A DNA stretch of 64,000 bases from Chloranthus sessilifolius. Taxonomy: Eukaryota > Streptophyta > Magnoliopsida > Chloranthales > Chloranthaceae. The stretch spans positions 88,223,251 to 88,287,250 of the forward strand of contig CM037587.1 in assembly GCA_021018995.1 (NCBI GenBank). The letters are read 5' to 3'. This document shows, in pieces, positions 49,150-60,749 of this stretch. The notes under the pieces were generated by a model. The model made no database searches. It saw only the letters and a program-made list of their open reading frames with translations, and was not told where the DNA came from. Position numbers and translations under genes: made by a program. The number at the start of each line of letters is the position of its first letter. Position 1 is the first letter of the stretch.

Positions 49150-51060
49150 CCATGCCTTTTTGAACCTTTTACGTCAAATCTCATGCTATTTAGAGCCATA
49201 TCTTCCAATAGATGCCATCTTCGCACCCTTGCGGTGAGATGTGATAACTGAGCAGAGAACTTCCGACTTAACGCATCTGCCACTACGTTTGCTTTCCCGG
49301 GGTGGTACTGGATGGTACAATCATAATCTTTCAAGAACTCCATCCATCGACGCTGTCTCATATTCAACTCCTTTTGTGAGAAGAGATACTTGAGGCTCTT
49401 ACGATCAGTAAATATATCGAAGGTCTCCCCATAAACGTAATGCCTCCATATCTTCAGAGTAAAAATCACTGCTGCCAACTCAAGATCATGCGTCGGGTAA
49501 TTCTTCTCATGGTATTTTAGCTGTCTAGACCCATAACCAATGACTCTCTCATTCTGGTTAAGCACACAGCCTAAACCCCCATATGATGCATCACTGTATA
49601 CTGCAAAGCCTCCCACGATGGTATAGCAATCTTGGCGCGATGGTCGATTGTTTCTTGAGTTCCTGAAAACTTTGCTCACACTGCTCTGTCCAATCAAATT
49701 TAGTATTCTTCTTCATAAGTTGTGTAAGAGGACCTGATATCTTGGAGAAGCCCTCCACAAACCTTCTGTAGTATCCTGCCAAACCGAGGAAACTACGAAC
49801 CTCCATAACGGTCTTTGGTTGTTCCCAATTCATCACTGACTCAATCTTTATTGGGTCAACTGTAATACCGGTCTCAGAGATAACATGGCCTAGGAAACTG
49901 ACCTGCTCAAGCCAAAACTCACACTTACTAAGTTTTGCATATAACTGATGGTCTCTAAGGGTTTGTAGAGCCACTCACAGAAGTTGCTCATGTTCTTCTC
50001 GCATTTTTGAATAGATGAGGATGTCATCTACAAAAACCACTGTAGACTTATCCAAATGTGATTTGAATATCCGGTTCATCAAGTCCATAAATGACGCGGG
50101 TGCGTTTGTCAACCCAAATGGCATGACCAAGAACGCGGGTTCTGAACGCTGTCTTCTGAATGTCTTCAGACTTAACTTTCAATTGATGGTAGCCTGACCT
50201 CAAGTCGATCTTCGAGAAGAACCTTGCTCCTTGTAACTGATCGAACAGATCATCAATTCTTGGAAGTGGATAACGGTTCTTAATTGTCAACTTATTTAGC
50301 TGGCGGTAATCGATGCAAAGCCGCATTGAACCATCTTTCTTCTTTACAAATAGAACCGGTGCTCCCCAGGGTGACACACTCGGTCTGATAAAGCCCTTAT
50401 CTAGCAGTTCCTGAAGCTGCTCCTTCAACTCTTTCAATTCTGCAGGCGCCATTCTATACGAAGCTTTTGATATCGTTCAAGATGCACGCTAACTCAATAA
50501 ACTCAATCTCCCCTGTGGTAATCCAGGTAGATCTTCAGGAAAACCATCTGAATACTCGCAAGCAATCGTAATATCTGCAATATTTTTCTTCTCCTCCTTA
50601 TGATCTTGCAAGTAGGCCAGATAACCACAACACCCGTTCCTCATCATACGGTCTGCTCGAATGGAAGAGATAAACGGTATCACACAAGATTTGACTCCGC
50701 AAAATCGAAAAGATTTTCTCTTCGGCGGGCGGAATGTTACAATCTTCCGAAGATAATCCACGCTCGCATGGTAAGTAGATAACCAATCCATCCCTAGTAT
50801 CACGTCGAACCCTTCCATGCTCAAAATGATCAAATCAGCCACTGTCTCGTGGTCTTCGATCATCACGATCACTGATTGACACATGGTATCGGAGCTCACT
50901 GAGTTACCAGTAGGAACTGACACTGCCAAGATGAAATCAAGGGCCTTGGGAATGATGCCCAACTTCTCAACGAACAATGGAGTAATAAAAGAATGTGTAG
51001 ACCCGGGGTCTATCAACACTCGCGCTTCGATTTTGCTTACATCGCTCCCCCGATGCATAA
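49150..51060 (-). mobile_element. Tekay protease, reverse transcriptase and RNase H region (fossil)
   Basis: The order is as in Ty3/gypsy pol. The aspartic protease has an active-site-like motif (LIDPGSTHSFI, about 51010-51030). RT begins near 50450 with [13 protein letters not shown] and [11 protein letters not shown], with a VDD catalytic box near 50020-50040 and the connection segment [12 protein letters not shown] near 49780. RNase H follows (about 49260-49640) with [13 protein letters not shown] and TDRKSLKYL. These would copy the element RNA into DNA inside the particle. The region is broken. Confidence 0.85.
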
Positions 51061-51229
51061 AAAGGGTACCTTAGTTTAGACAATTATATATAACAATTAT
51101 ATATAACTTATTAAACAATTAGTTTAGACAATTCTAAGTATGTGTGTTCATCCATAACTTATTAAACAATTATATATAACAAATAAAATAAGAAGACATC
51201 TCAGCTTTTAATAATACCTTGGATCACGT

Positions 51230-52484
51230 CGTTCGATGTTAAACCGCTTCGAGCATCACGGCATAAGCTCGACCTTGAAACAGTTGGTCGTCGAGAACCA
51301 GTTCTTCCCTTGTCCTCCTGAGGACAATCCTTAACCATGTGTCCGATTGTACCACACCGAAAACACGCTCCAGTGTTCCTCCTGCAATCCTCGGTCTTGT
51401 GTGGTTTCCCACACCTTAGGCACATAATGACCAAAACAAAAGATGGTGCACGAGAGGATCCCTGTGCCACTGAAGTTCCACTAGCCGTAGAACCCCGGTG
51501 TCGGATTGCACGGTGATGATCTTTGCCAATCTCGATAAAGGGGTCGGTTAAGAAAATGTTGGTCTAGAAAATGCAAGTTGAATAAGGTTCACTGGCGGCT
51601 TTGTAAACTTGGCCCTCTTATTCTCATAAGTACCTGACTGCCCTTGTACAACCCTGTCCTTGTTATTTGGCTTCTCAAGACCCGCTTTTGAATTTCTTCC
51701 TCTGCTATGAGGGCCTTTGACAGTACTCCTCCATATGTTTCCATTTCCCACATAGCCACGCTCTCCTGTATACTCGGCCTAAGACCCAGCTGAAATTTTC
51801 TGGCCTTCATCATATCGGTGGCCACATGTTGAGGTGCAAACCTTGAAAGTCGCGTGAACTCATCTCCATACTCACGCACTGACATTGTACCCTTGCTTGA
51901 CTCGATGGGCGAACTTCCATCGATGCCTAACGATCTTGGGAAAATCTTGATCGTTGAGCGCCTCGATAAACTCAGCCCATGTCCAAGGGTATTGGGAAAC
52001 TCTGCTGCCGGTGTCTAGCCACGGACTTCCACCATGGTCCAGCCTGTCCATCCAGTTTGAAGGTTGCCCATCTAACCTTCTCGACATCGGTGCACTGAAG
52101 CACCTCGAAGATCTTTTCCATCTCATCCAACCAACCTTCAGCTTCCATCGGGTCGGTCTGTCCAGAAAAATTTGGAGGTCTCATCCTCCTGAATTCGGCA
52201 AATCCTGATGATTGTTGTTGTTGTCCAGCAGAAATCAGCTCTACTTGCTGGGCGATTGCAACAGTCAGTTGAGCCATAGATGCGGTCTGCTGATCAATGT
52301 TGGTGGCCAGACTTTCCAACACTTGTTCCATTCTTTCACCCTGACCTCTATCAACTCTGGCTCCTATAGGGACTGCATTAGAACCGGATGCGAAGGCAAC
52401 TCCCCTTGATGTACCGACACCTTCAGGAATGTCCTCTAAAGGCACCGTCCTACCTCTGCCTCTGCCTCTAAATCTTGGGGCCAT
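51230..52484 (-). mobile_element. Tekay gag region (fossil)
   Basis: The region starts with MAPRFRGRGRGRT, about 155 bp downstream of the PBS. It contains a Ty3-type retrotransposon gag (capsid) segment (for example 'FSGQTDPMEAEGWLDEMEKI') and, near 51310-51430, two CCHC-like zinc knuckles (CLRCGKPHKTEDC and CFRCGTIGHMVKDC) that would bind the RNA genome. The gag protein normally forms the virus-like particle in the cytoplasm. The region is broken. Confidence 0.85.
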
Positions 52485-52639
52485 ACTGATCTGTCATTGT
52501 GAACACCACAACATCAGTCAACATTGATTGTAAAGACAATCACAAACAGTACTAGTGATTCTGGACCTAACGACATGACTCTGATGCGAACTGTACCGGG
52601 TCACGGTTGGTTCTCATGGGTCCTTAGAGAATCTAAAAA

Positions 52640-52656
52640 CCATAGCTCTGATACCA
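52640..52656 (-). other. Tekay primer-binding site (initiator Met tRNA type)
   Basis: The minus strand reads TGGTATCAGAGCTATGG, 2 bp inside the 5' LTR edge. This fits the 3' end of plant initiator Met tRNA. Confidence 0.85.
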
Positions 52657-52658
52657 AC

Positions 52659-54971
52659 TGTGACGACCCGACTTTTCCAATCCCTCAGGTATAGGAAAGG
52701 CCGGTTCGCCAACCTATCGAATAAACGATAAGCCGGACAAACAGGGCACATATCAGAGTAAAGCGCAATAAATATCCATAGCTAAAATAAATGCGGAAGT
52801 AATTAAAAGTAAAGAACCACCGATGATGGCCGACCATCATCGAAACATAGCTCATAACAGAAATCAACGTCAAGTATAAAACTATGATATCCAACTAAAA
52901 TGGGCCCATAAATTCAAGTCTAACTCTCACCACCAATAAGAAAATCAGTAAGTTCTATACTGGGAAAAACTCCTCAGGAGGAACCTCAAGCTCTTCCTCA
53001 GGGACGTAGTCGATCGATCTCACACACGAATAGCGTCGATTACTGAACTCGTGACGATAGTCGAGTGAGCTAACCAACAAAGCTCAGTAGAAGAAAGACA
53101 TCTACGGCATTTTACTTTAACTAACATGGCTTCAAAACCAATACCGGAATATAGCTTGTCAAACATATAAGCAGATAATAAACTGAATTTAGGTGCGGAA
53201 ATCATATGTAAGATTTATTTCTAAATGTGTGAAAACAGTTTCAAGAGTCACGGTGTTTGTTGTCTTAGTTTCTCTAACTTCTATATGCAAAGTTCAGTAA
53301 TTCATGACTTAATCCTCAACTTAAAATACCTCCCGAGTAAACTATATCTCGAGAGCAGGAATATAGCCGATGGGAACCCCTACCTACCATCGTCGTACAT
53401 AAACCCTTTTTCAGGATGCAACAAACCCCTACGTAATGAGGGAAACTTGTGCCAGGAAGTTGTTCAGGAATTTTGAGGGGTCATTCAGATGAATCGTAAA
53501 ACAGATGCAGATAAATATCATTCGGATGCAAGTTTCTTATTCATAATTCTGATTTCTGATTTCGGAGTTCAGGCAGATTCTGCTTTTCAGAGCTTATATC
53601 AGGTTTTTGGTTTATAGATGTATTTTCAGATGACAGATGCAGGTTCAAAATCTAATACAAATTATCCATGCAAATTAAAATTAAATACTGTAGAGATGAG
53701 ATTCTCCTACCTAAAACTCGGAGTTATGCGAAGTCAAGCAAGGTCCTATTGATGGCCTCTCGCCCTCAATCTATATCACAATATACGTTAATGCATTAAG
53801 ACTAACTCTAATTACTAATAATATAGACCTATTTAAGTGTTTCCTCAAAACCAAGTCAAAAAAGGCAAGTTGCGCCAATCCTAGAATTTAACGTAACATT
53901 CTCATATATTTTTAACCATCAAGCCGATTTATCCACGAGTTGGTCAAAACATGAAAGTTGTAGATTGTTCTATTAGCTTTCCAACGTAAAATGAATCGTC
54001 TCAATCAGAGTTCGGGATAAAAAGTTATGACTAAAATACTAAGATAATATCGGAGTTCGGTGATACCTCACTCGAGCGATGATAATAGCTCAAAATTTTC
54101 TCGCTCGAGCGATGACAAAAGCTCGCTCGAGCGAGGGCAGGGAACTCCTTTTCGAGTATTTTATTGTATCCTCGCTCAAGCGATAATAACAGCTCGCTCA
54201 AGCGAGCTACAGCGACGTGATTTCGCTCGTTTTCACCCGAATCGAAACCCATACATCCCAAAGCAAAACCCATGGCTAATCTAATGATTTTAATCAAAAA
54301 GTTTAATTAAAACGTACCTTTAATCTAAGGATTCCTAGATTAGAAATGAGTCACGCGAATGGAGCTTCGGAACGAAATCGACGGGTTTCCTCGACGATTC
54401 GCGCCGTGATCCATCCCACGAGTTCACAGAGACAACTCCAACACGTCCCCAATGATCTCAACCTCTCCCAATAGCCAACTATGAATCCAAGGTTAATTCA
54501 AGTTCTTTCTAAGGTTCAAGTGTTTTCAACAAAGAGGGTTCTAGAGAAGGAGGTTTTCTAAACCGATCTCCTACGATGATTGAAGAAGAGAGAAGACGGA
54601 GTTTCACACGGTTGGGTAACTATCAAACGACTACGGTTCTTCACGGCACTCACGTCTCTTCCTCTCTTAACAAAACCTAGTATAATACGGGAATGTAATT
54701 CTTTCTTATAATAGGATTTCTCACAAAGTTAAGCACATACACACCTCTTATGTATTATACACTTCTAATTTTAAAACTCAAGCCCGGTGTTGAGCGGCCA
54801 CACCGAGGTCGGTGCACAACTTTCACATGAGGGTCCAAATGGGCTCTAAATCAAAATCTGTCCGCACAATCACATCTAGATAAAATTCCAAAACAAATGG
54901 TGACGTCGGTTGCCGAGCCAAATACACACACAGGGTCAGTCTAACTTGGGTTCAAAATATGGGTCTTTACA
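52659..54971 (-). repeat. Tekay 5' LTR (2.31 kb)
   Basis: On the plus strand the LTR runs from TGTGACGACCCG to GGGTCTTTACA. It contains a TCGCTCGAGCGA palindrome cluster at 54068-54215. The patch 53005-53060 differs strongly from the other LTR, mostly at CAG/CTG sites. Short open frames within the LTR are not considered genes. Confidence 0.9.
54068..54215. repeat. Palindromic TCGCTCGAGCGA repeat cluster in Tekay 5' LTR
   Basis: Several perfect or near-perfect copies of CTCGAGCGA-type palindromes are separated by 'tgataatagct' or 'tgacaaaagct'. An equivalent cluster lies at 46190-46305 in the other LTR with a different copy number, so it varies like a minisatellite. Confidence 0.75.
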
Positions 54972-54976
54972 CTTAG

Positions 54977-55082
54977 CTACATTTTTGGCAGCATTTGCTA
55001 AAAACGCAGCTAATAGTTTCACAACCGCCACAATTTCCAAACACTATGGATTATTAGCAATAAAGCATATGACTAGTCATCT
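54977..55082 (+). mobile_element. CACTA transposon, right piece, cut by the Sirevirus
   Basis: The piece resumes after the Tekay target duplication with more subterminal-type repeats ('ggcagcatttgctaaaaacg' at about 54987). It ends abruptly at 55082, where the Sirevirus-type LTR starts. The matching terminus (…AGTTTTTCTGTAGTG) is not in the window and is expected to the right of the Sirevirus, if it survives. Confidence 0.6.
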
Positions 55083-55736
55083 TGTAAGATTTTTTGTCAC
55101 CATCATGACCCAAAAATCAGTGTTGCTCCTTTAGGATTAAGTCTTGCCAAGTAATTAAGTTTGATAAATTGTTTTGTCAATTTTGGACCCACGGTCGTCC
55201 GTAGTACACTCACGGACGACCGTAAGTGATTCACGGACGTCCGTGACCCGAAAACATATAAATTTTCGGTAGTTCGGATAGTTTTGTAACTGATCCGAAA
55301 ATTTTCATTCTAAAATTTTTCTGGTCCAAATTTTGTCTTTGAGATTACTTACCATCTTTTGATTTCATTCTTAAATCTCATTGATGTTTGTGTGTCTTTA
55401 CGATTTCATGTTTGAGAGTGTAAGACTTGTGTGAGACAAGTGAATCTTCGCGAGAGACGTCGGTTGATGGAAATGTTCACTATGGATAGTGTGATGGTGA
55501 GAGGCTGTCATGTTTGGTGATTGGAGTGTTAGAGCATATCATTCCAAAGAAGCACTGTAAGGTTTTTTGATTCATAGTGAATGTTTGCTTTGGATCTGAG
55601 ATAGATCTCGTGGTTTTTGCCTGTGATGGGTTTTCCACGTTAAAAATGTCTTGCGTACTTATTTTGATTGTGTGGTGATTGTGAGTAGAGTTTAATTGAT
55701 AAATTTAATAGATTATATTAAAAATCCCTTATTTCA
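55083..55736 (+). repeat. Sirevirus-type 5' LTR (654 bp)
   Basis: The LTR begins TGTAAGATTTTTTG at the CACTA junction and ends TTTCA before the PBS. U3 contains palindromes of the ACGGACGTCCGT type at 55191-55245. Confidence 0.85.
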
Positions 55737-55738
55737 AT

Positions 55739-55754
55739 TGGTATCAGAGCCTGG
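55739..55754 (+). other. Sirevirus primer-binding site (initiator Met tRNA type)
   Basis: TGGTATCAGAGCCTGG starts 2 bp after the LTR end. Confidence 0.85.
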
Positions 55755-55785
55755 TCACTTGGTAAATTTTAACAAATTAAGTGTT

Positions 55786-57385
55786 ATGTCTAATTTGGGA
55801 TATCACGATCTTCCTAGAGAAGGTGCGTCTACTGCTAGACCCCCTCTGTTTGATGGCTCTAATTATCCTTACTGGAAGGCAAGGATGGGAGAATTTTTAA
55901 GTTCACTTGATCCTCACATTTGGTATTCTATTGAGGACGGATGTTCGCCACCAACTACGACCTCTGTTGTCGATAATATACCACATACCACTATCAAACC
56001 TAGATCTTTATGGACAGATCAAGAATATGATAATCTTGGTTATAATTCCAAGGCCTTTAATGCAATAAGTACTTGCACCATAGCCAAAGATGTATGGAAA
56101 ATTCTTGAAACCACTTATGAAGGGACTCCTCAAGTAAAGTTTTCCAAACTTCAAATGCTCACTTCTCAGTTTGAAAATCTTCGCATGGATGAGGATGAAA
56201 AATTTTCTGATTTCTATATTCGCTTAAATGATATTGTAAATGGCTCATTTAATTTAGGAGAACCTGTTTCTAATACTAAAATTGTGCGAAATTCTAAGGT
56301 CTCTACCTAAAAGGTTCAGATCGAAAGTCAATGCTATTGTTGAATCTAAAGATGTTGACAATCTAAACTTAGATGAACTTGTTGGGTCTTTACAAACTTA
56401 TGAATATGAAATTCAAGATAATCATGTCCCTAAAAGTGTTGCATTTAAATCATCAAAGGTTGAGTCTGATTCTAGCAGTGATTATGATCAATCAGATGAA
56501 CTTGCTTTATTTGTTAAAAAATTTTAAAAATTTTATAAAAATAAGAAACAGCCTTTTAAAAAAATTGAAAATTCTGAAAAATTTAAATCATTTGAGAAGA
56601 AACCTAAAAAGGATTCTCCTGACACTACTCAATGCTTTAAGTGTCATGGTTATGGGCATTACGCTAATAAATGTCCTAGTAAGAAAAATGATAAAGGAAA
56701 ATCCAAAGCCTTGACCGCTTCACATGAGATTGATATATCAAATGAGTCATCTTCTGATGAATCTGAATCTAGTTCTTAAGGGTTTAGAGCTTTTGTTGCT
56801 TCTATTGTGGAATCTAATAATTCTCAGACACCTTTCCATACTGAAACTGACTCTATTGATTCAATCTCATCTGCTAATGAAATTGATGGTGATGTATTGG
56901 AAATGACTAATGCCTACAGTGAACTTTATCAAGAATCAATACATCTAACTAAAGAAAAAATTAAATTGATCAAAGAAGTGACTGAGTTAAAAAACATTAT
57001 AAGAAATCTTCAAGAGAATGTAAATTGTTTCACTTCAAAATTTATAGAACAAGAAAATAAAGTAAATTCCCTTATTGAAATAAATGAAAATTTAAAAAGG
57101 GAACTTGGTTCTATTTCTGAAAAATATTCAAACATTTACAAGACTAATGAGAAAATGAAAAAATTACTCAGTTCTGGTCAAAGAACAACAGACAAATCAG
57201 GTATTGGATATCGTCATGTATTAAATAAAAATCTAAAACCTGAGGTAACTCATGCTCCACAAGTTGTTAAAGAAATAACCCATGCTCCAAAATTTGTTAA
57301 AGAAATCAAATCACTTTCTACGAATTCTAAACAAAAGGACAATAAATTCAGATCTTCCAATACTAGATTTTTTAATAGGAGAGTG
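55786..57385 (+). mobile_element. Sirevirus gag region (fossil)
   Basis: The region starts MSNLGYHDLPREG. The N-terminal part has the copia gag pattern PPLFDGSNYPYWKARM (about residues 20-35), followed by a UBN2-like capsid segment. A CCHC zinc knuckle (CFKCHGYGHYANKC) lies near 56630. A Lys/Glu-rich stretch likely to form a coiled coil lies near 56900-57170. The long gag with its extended C-terminal part is usual for Sirevirus. The region is broken. Confidence 0.85.
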
Positions 57386-60300
57386 TAAATCTGCTATACT
57401 TGTGGATGGGAAGGGCATACTTATGTGTATTGTCCATTTGCTTTTGAATACTCTCAATACTATGTTCCTAACTACCAAACTTTTAAGAAAAATAAAGTAA
57501 TTTCATTGAGTAGTTCAAATAAATATAACAACAAACATGTGACTCAAAACAAATCAAATCTTAAATACAAACGTGTTTGGATTCAAAAATCTGATTTGAC
57601 TGCTCAGATTGCTCATATTTCACTAAAAGCAAGTGAATCGTCTAAGTGGTTCTTTGATAGTGGCTGTTCTAGGCATATGACTGGTGAAAAATCATTCTTC
57701 TCTCATCTTAGTCCATGCTCGGAAGGAAATGTGACTTTTGGTAATGGAAGTTCTTATAAAATTACTGGAAAATGAACAATTAATGCTCCTGGATGCCCTA
57801 AACTAAAAGAAGTCCTTTATGTTGAAGGACTTAAGGCTAATCTCATTAGTATTAGCCATTTATGTGATGATGGGATGAATATTAATTTTTCAAAAAAATT
57901 GTGCACTGTTGTTGATTCTAATGGCAAAATTGTTCTTGAAGGGATTAGATCTACTGATAACTGTTACACTTTTAGTGATCCTCTCAAAAATAATTGTCTT
58001 ATCACTAAAACAAATGAGATCAATATTTGGCATCAGAGGCTTGGCCACATGAATAAAAATGATCTTTACAAATTAGCCTCTGATCATCTTGTTAAAGGTT
58101 TACCTAAATTAAGTAAACCAGATGGATCTATTTGTAGTGCATGTCAAATGGGTAAACAGACCCGTGTTCCTCACAAGAAAGTAAATGTTCCTACTTCTTC
58201 TAGGATTCTTGAATTAATACATTTTGATCTTGTAGGTCCCATGAGAACAAGTAGTTTAGGAGGTAAGAAATATGTACTTGTTGTGGTTGATGATTTTTCT
58301 AGATATACTTGGGTTGCTTTTCTTAGAGAAAAATCTCAAGCTTTTGATGAATTTAGTATCATCTCTAAGAGAATTCAAATTGAAAAAAATCTTTCTATAG
58401 TTCGAATTCGTAGTGATCATGGTAAAGAATTTGAAAATTCATCTGTTGCTAAATATTGTGCATCAAATGAAATAAAGCATGAATTTTATGCTCCTCACAC
58501 ACCTCAACAAAATGGTGTGGTTGAGAGAAAAAATAGGGTTCTTCAAGAGATGGCTAGGGTTATGTTAAATGCTAATAATGTGGCTAGAAATCTGTGGGCT
58601 GAGGCTGTTAGTACTACATGTTATATTTCAAATCAAGTATACCTTAGACCGAACACTACTAAGACTCCATATGAAATATGGAATGCTAAAAAACCTCAAG
58701 TTAGTTATTTTCGAGTTTTTGATAGTGCTTGTCACATTTTAAGAGATCGTGAATCTCTTAGTAAATTTGATGCTAAAATTGACAATGGTATTTTTCTTGG
58801 TTACTATTGAACAGCAGAGCTTATAGAGTTTTTAATTTAAGAACTCTTACTGTTATTGAATCAGTTAATGTGGTTGTAGAAGATCAAAAATTAGATTCTT
58901 CTTCTGTTTTAAATAGAGATATTGATGATGAAGTTCTTATTGTTCCTATTATTCATGAAAAAATTAGACTTGATAACACTAATCTGTCTTCTGACAATGA
59001 AAATTCTACACACACTATATCTAATATCACTGAAGATATGAGTGTAGATATTTCACACAACAATATCTCTGAAAATGAGTCTCGACATAGGCCTTCCTAT
59101 GCTCGTGATATGAAAAGTCATCCACCAACTGCTATCATTGGTGATTTGTCCACTAAACTACTGACTAGGAGAAAATTTAAAAATCTATCAAATCTTCTTT
59201 GTCATGTTTGTTACACATCAAATCTTGAACCAAAAAATATTAAAGAAGCTCTTCTTCATGAGCATTGGGTTACTGCGATGCAAGAAGAGCTTACTCAATT
59301 TAAAAGGAATGATGTGTGGGAACTTGTTTCTAGACCTTCAAACATTAGGATCATTGGTACGAAATGGATTTTTAAAAATAAATCTAATGAAGAAGGTAAA
59401 ATCATTAGAAACAAAGCAAGATTGGTGGCTCAAGGGTACACACAGGTTGAAGGTATTGACTTTCATGAAACTTTTGCACCTGTGGCTAGACTTGAGTCCA
59501 TACGCATTATCTTAGCAATGGCATGTCATTTAAAGTTTAAATTATATCAAATGGATGTAAAGAGTGCCTTTTTAAATGGTTTTTTGACTGAGGAAGTGTA
59601 TGTGGAAGAACCCAAAGGATTTGAAGATCCACATCATCCTCATGATGTTTTTAGACTTAAAAAGGCATTATATGGCTTGAAACAAGCACCTTGTGCTTGG
59701 TATGATAGACTCACAAAATACCTAATCATTAATGAGTTTAAACATGGTAGTGTGGATAAAACGTTATTTTTGAAAGAAGAATCATCTAATTTAACTGTTG
59801 CTCAAATTTATGTTGATGACATTATCTTTGGATCCACATTAGACTTAAATGCTCATAAATTTCAAACTCTAATGAGCAATGAATTTGAAATGAGTTTATT
59901 CTGTGAGTTAAATTGCTTCTTAGGTCTCTAAATAAAATAATGTTCCACTGGCAAATTCATATCCCAATCTAAATATGCAAAAGAACTTGTAAAGAAATTT
60001 GGTTTGGAATCAAGTAAACCAGCCCGCACTCCTAGGAGTACTTCAGTGAAATTGACAAAAGATGTAAATGGTAAAACTGTAGGAGAAACACTTTATAGAA
60101 GCATGATAGGTAGTCTCCTCTATATTACTGCTAGTAGACTAGATATTGCTTATAGTGTGGGTATGTGCGCTAGATTTCAGGCAGCTCTTAAGGAGTCTCA
60201 CCTATTCTTAGACGTATCATCCGTTATGTTAACGGTACATTAGAGTTAGGTCTCTGGTATCCCTTCAATACCACATCTCATATCATTGGTTTTTCCGACT

Positions 60301-60749
60301 CTGATTGGGCCGGTAATTCTGATGATCGTAAAAGCACTAGTGGTGGTTGTTTTTATATCAGAAATTGTCTTGTGTCTTGGCTCAGCAAGAAACAAGCTTC
60401 GGTTTCATTATCCACTGCTGAAGCAGAATATGTTTCTGCTGGAAATGGGTGTACTCAACTTTTATGGATGAAGCAAATGTTGTCTGACTATGGGATTACT
60501 CAAGGTGTAATGACCTTGTTTTGTGATAACACCAGTGCTATTTGTATTTCTGAAAATCCTGTACAATATTCTAGGACTAAACACATTGATATTCGACACC
60601 ACTTCATACGTGATTTGGTGGAAGATAAAATTATTCTCCTGGAGCACATAGACACACAATTACAATTGGCAGATATTTTTACAAAACCGTTGAATTTTGT
60701 TCGATTTGAATTTCTTCAAAAATCCATTGGTTTATGCTTCATCGATTAA
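57386..60749 (+). mobile_element. Sirevirus pol: protease, integrase, RT, RNase H (fossil)
   Basis: A second zinc-knuckle-like segment lies near 57390-57440 (CYTCG / GHT). The protease is recognised by WFFDSGCSRHMTG near 57650. The integrase follows: zinc-binding IWHQRLGHMN … CSACQMGK at about 58025-58155, then the catalytic core with HFDLVGPM, RSDHGKEFEN and HTPQQNGVVERKNR. RT (RVT_2) spans about 59250-59930, with [28 protein letters not shown] and the catalytic box [11 protein letters not shown]. RNase H spans about 60260-60749, with SLSTAEAEYVS, CDNTSAI and LADIFTKPL. The order PR-INT-RT-RH defines Ty1/copia. The region is broken. Confidence 0.9.

Larger units (their letters stand above)
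44771..54971 (-). mobile_element. Ty3/gypsy chromovirus, Tekay/Del type, full structure but broken
   Basis: This is a 10,201-bp element on the minus strand with two LTRs (52659-54971 as 5' LTR, 44771-47057 as 3' LTR). It is flanked by a 5-bp target duplication CTTAG (44766-44770 and 54972-54976). PBS, polypurine tract, gag, protease, RT, RNase H, integrase and a C-terminal chromodomain are all recognisable in that order, and the chromodomain with the long LTR points to the Tekay/Del lineage. The coding region is broken, with roughly ten breaks. LTR divergence by eye is about 3% outside one anomalous patch near 53005-53060, suggesting insertion around 1-1.5 million years ago at commonly used plant rates. 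It inserted into the CACTA end. Confidence 0.92.
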
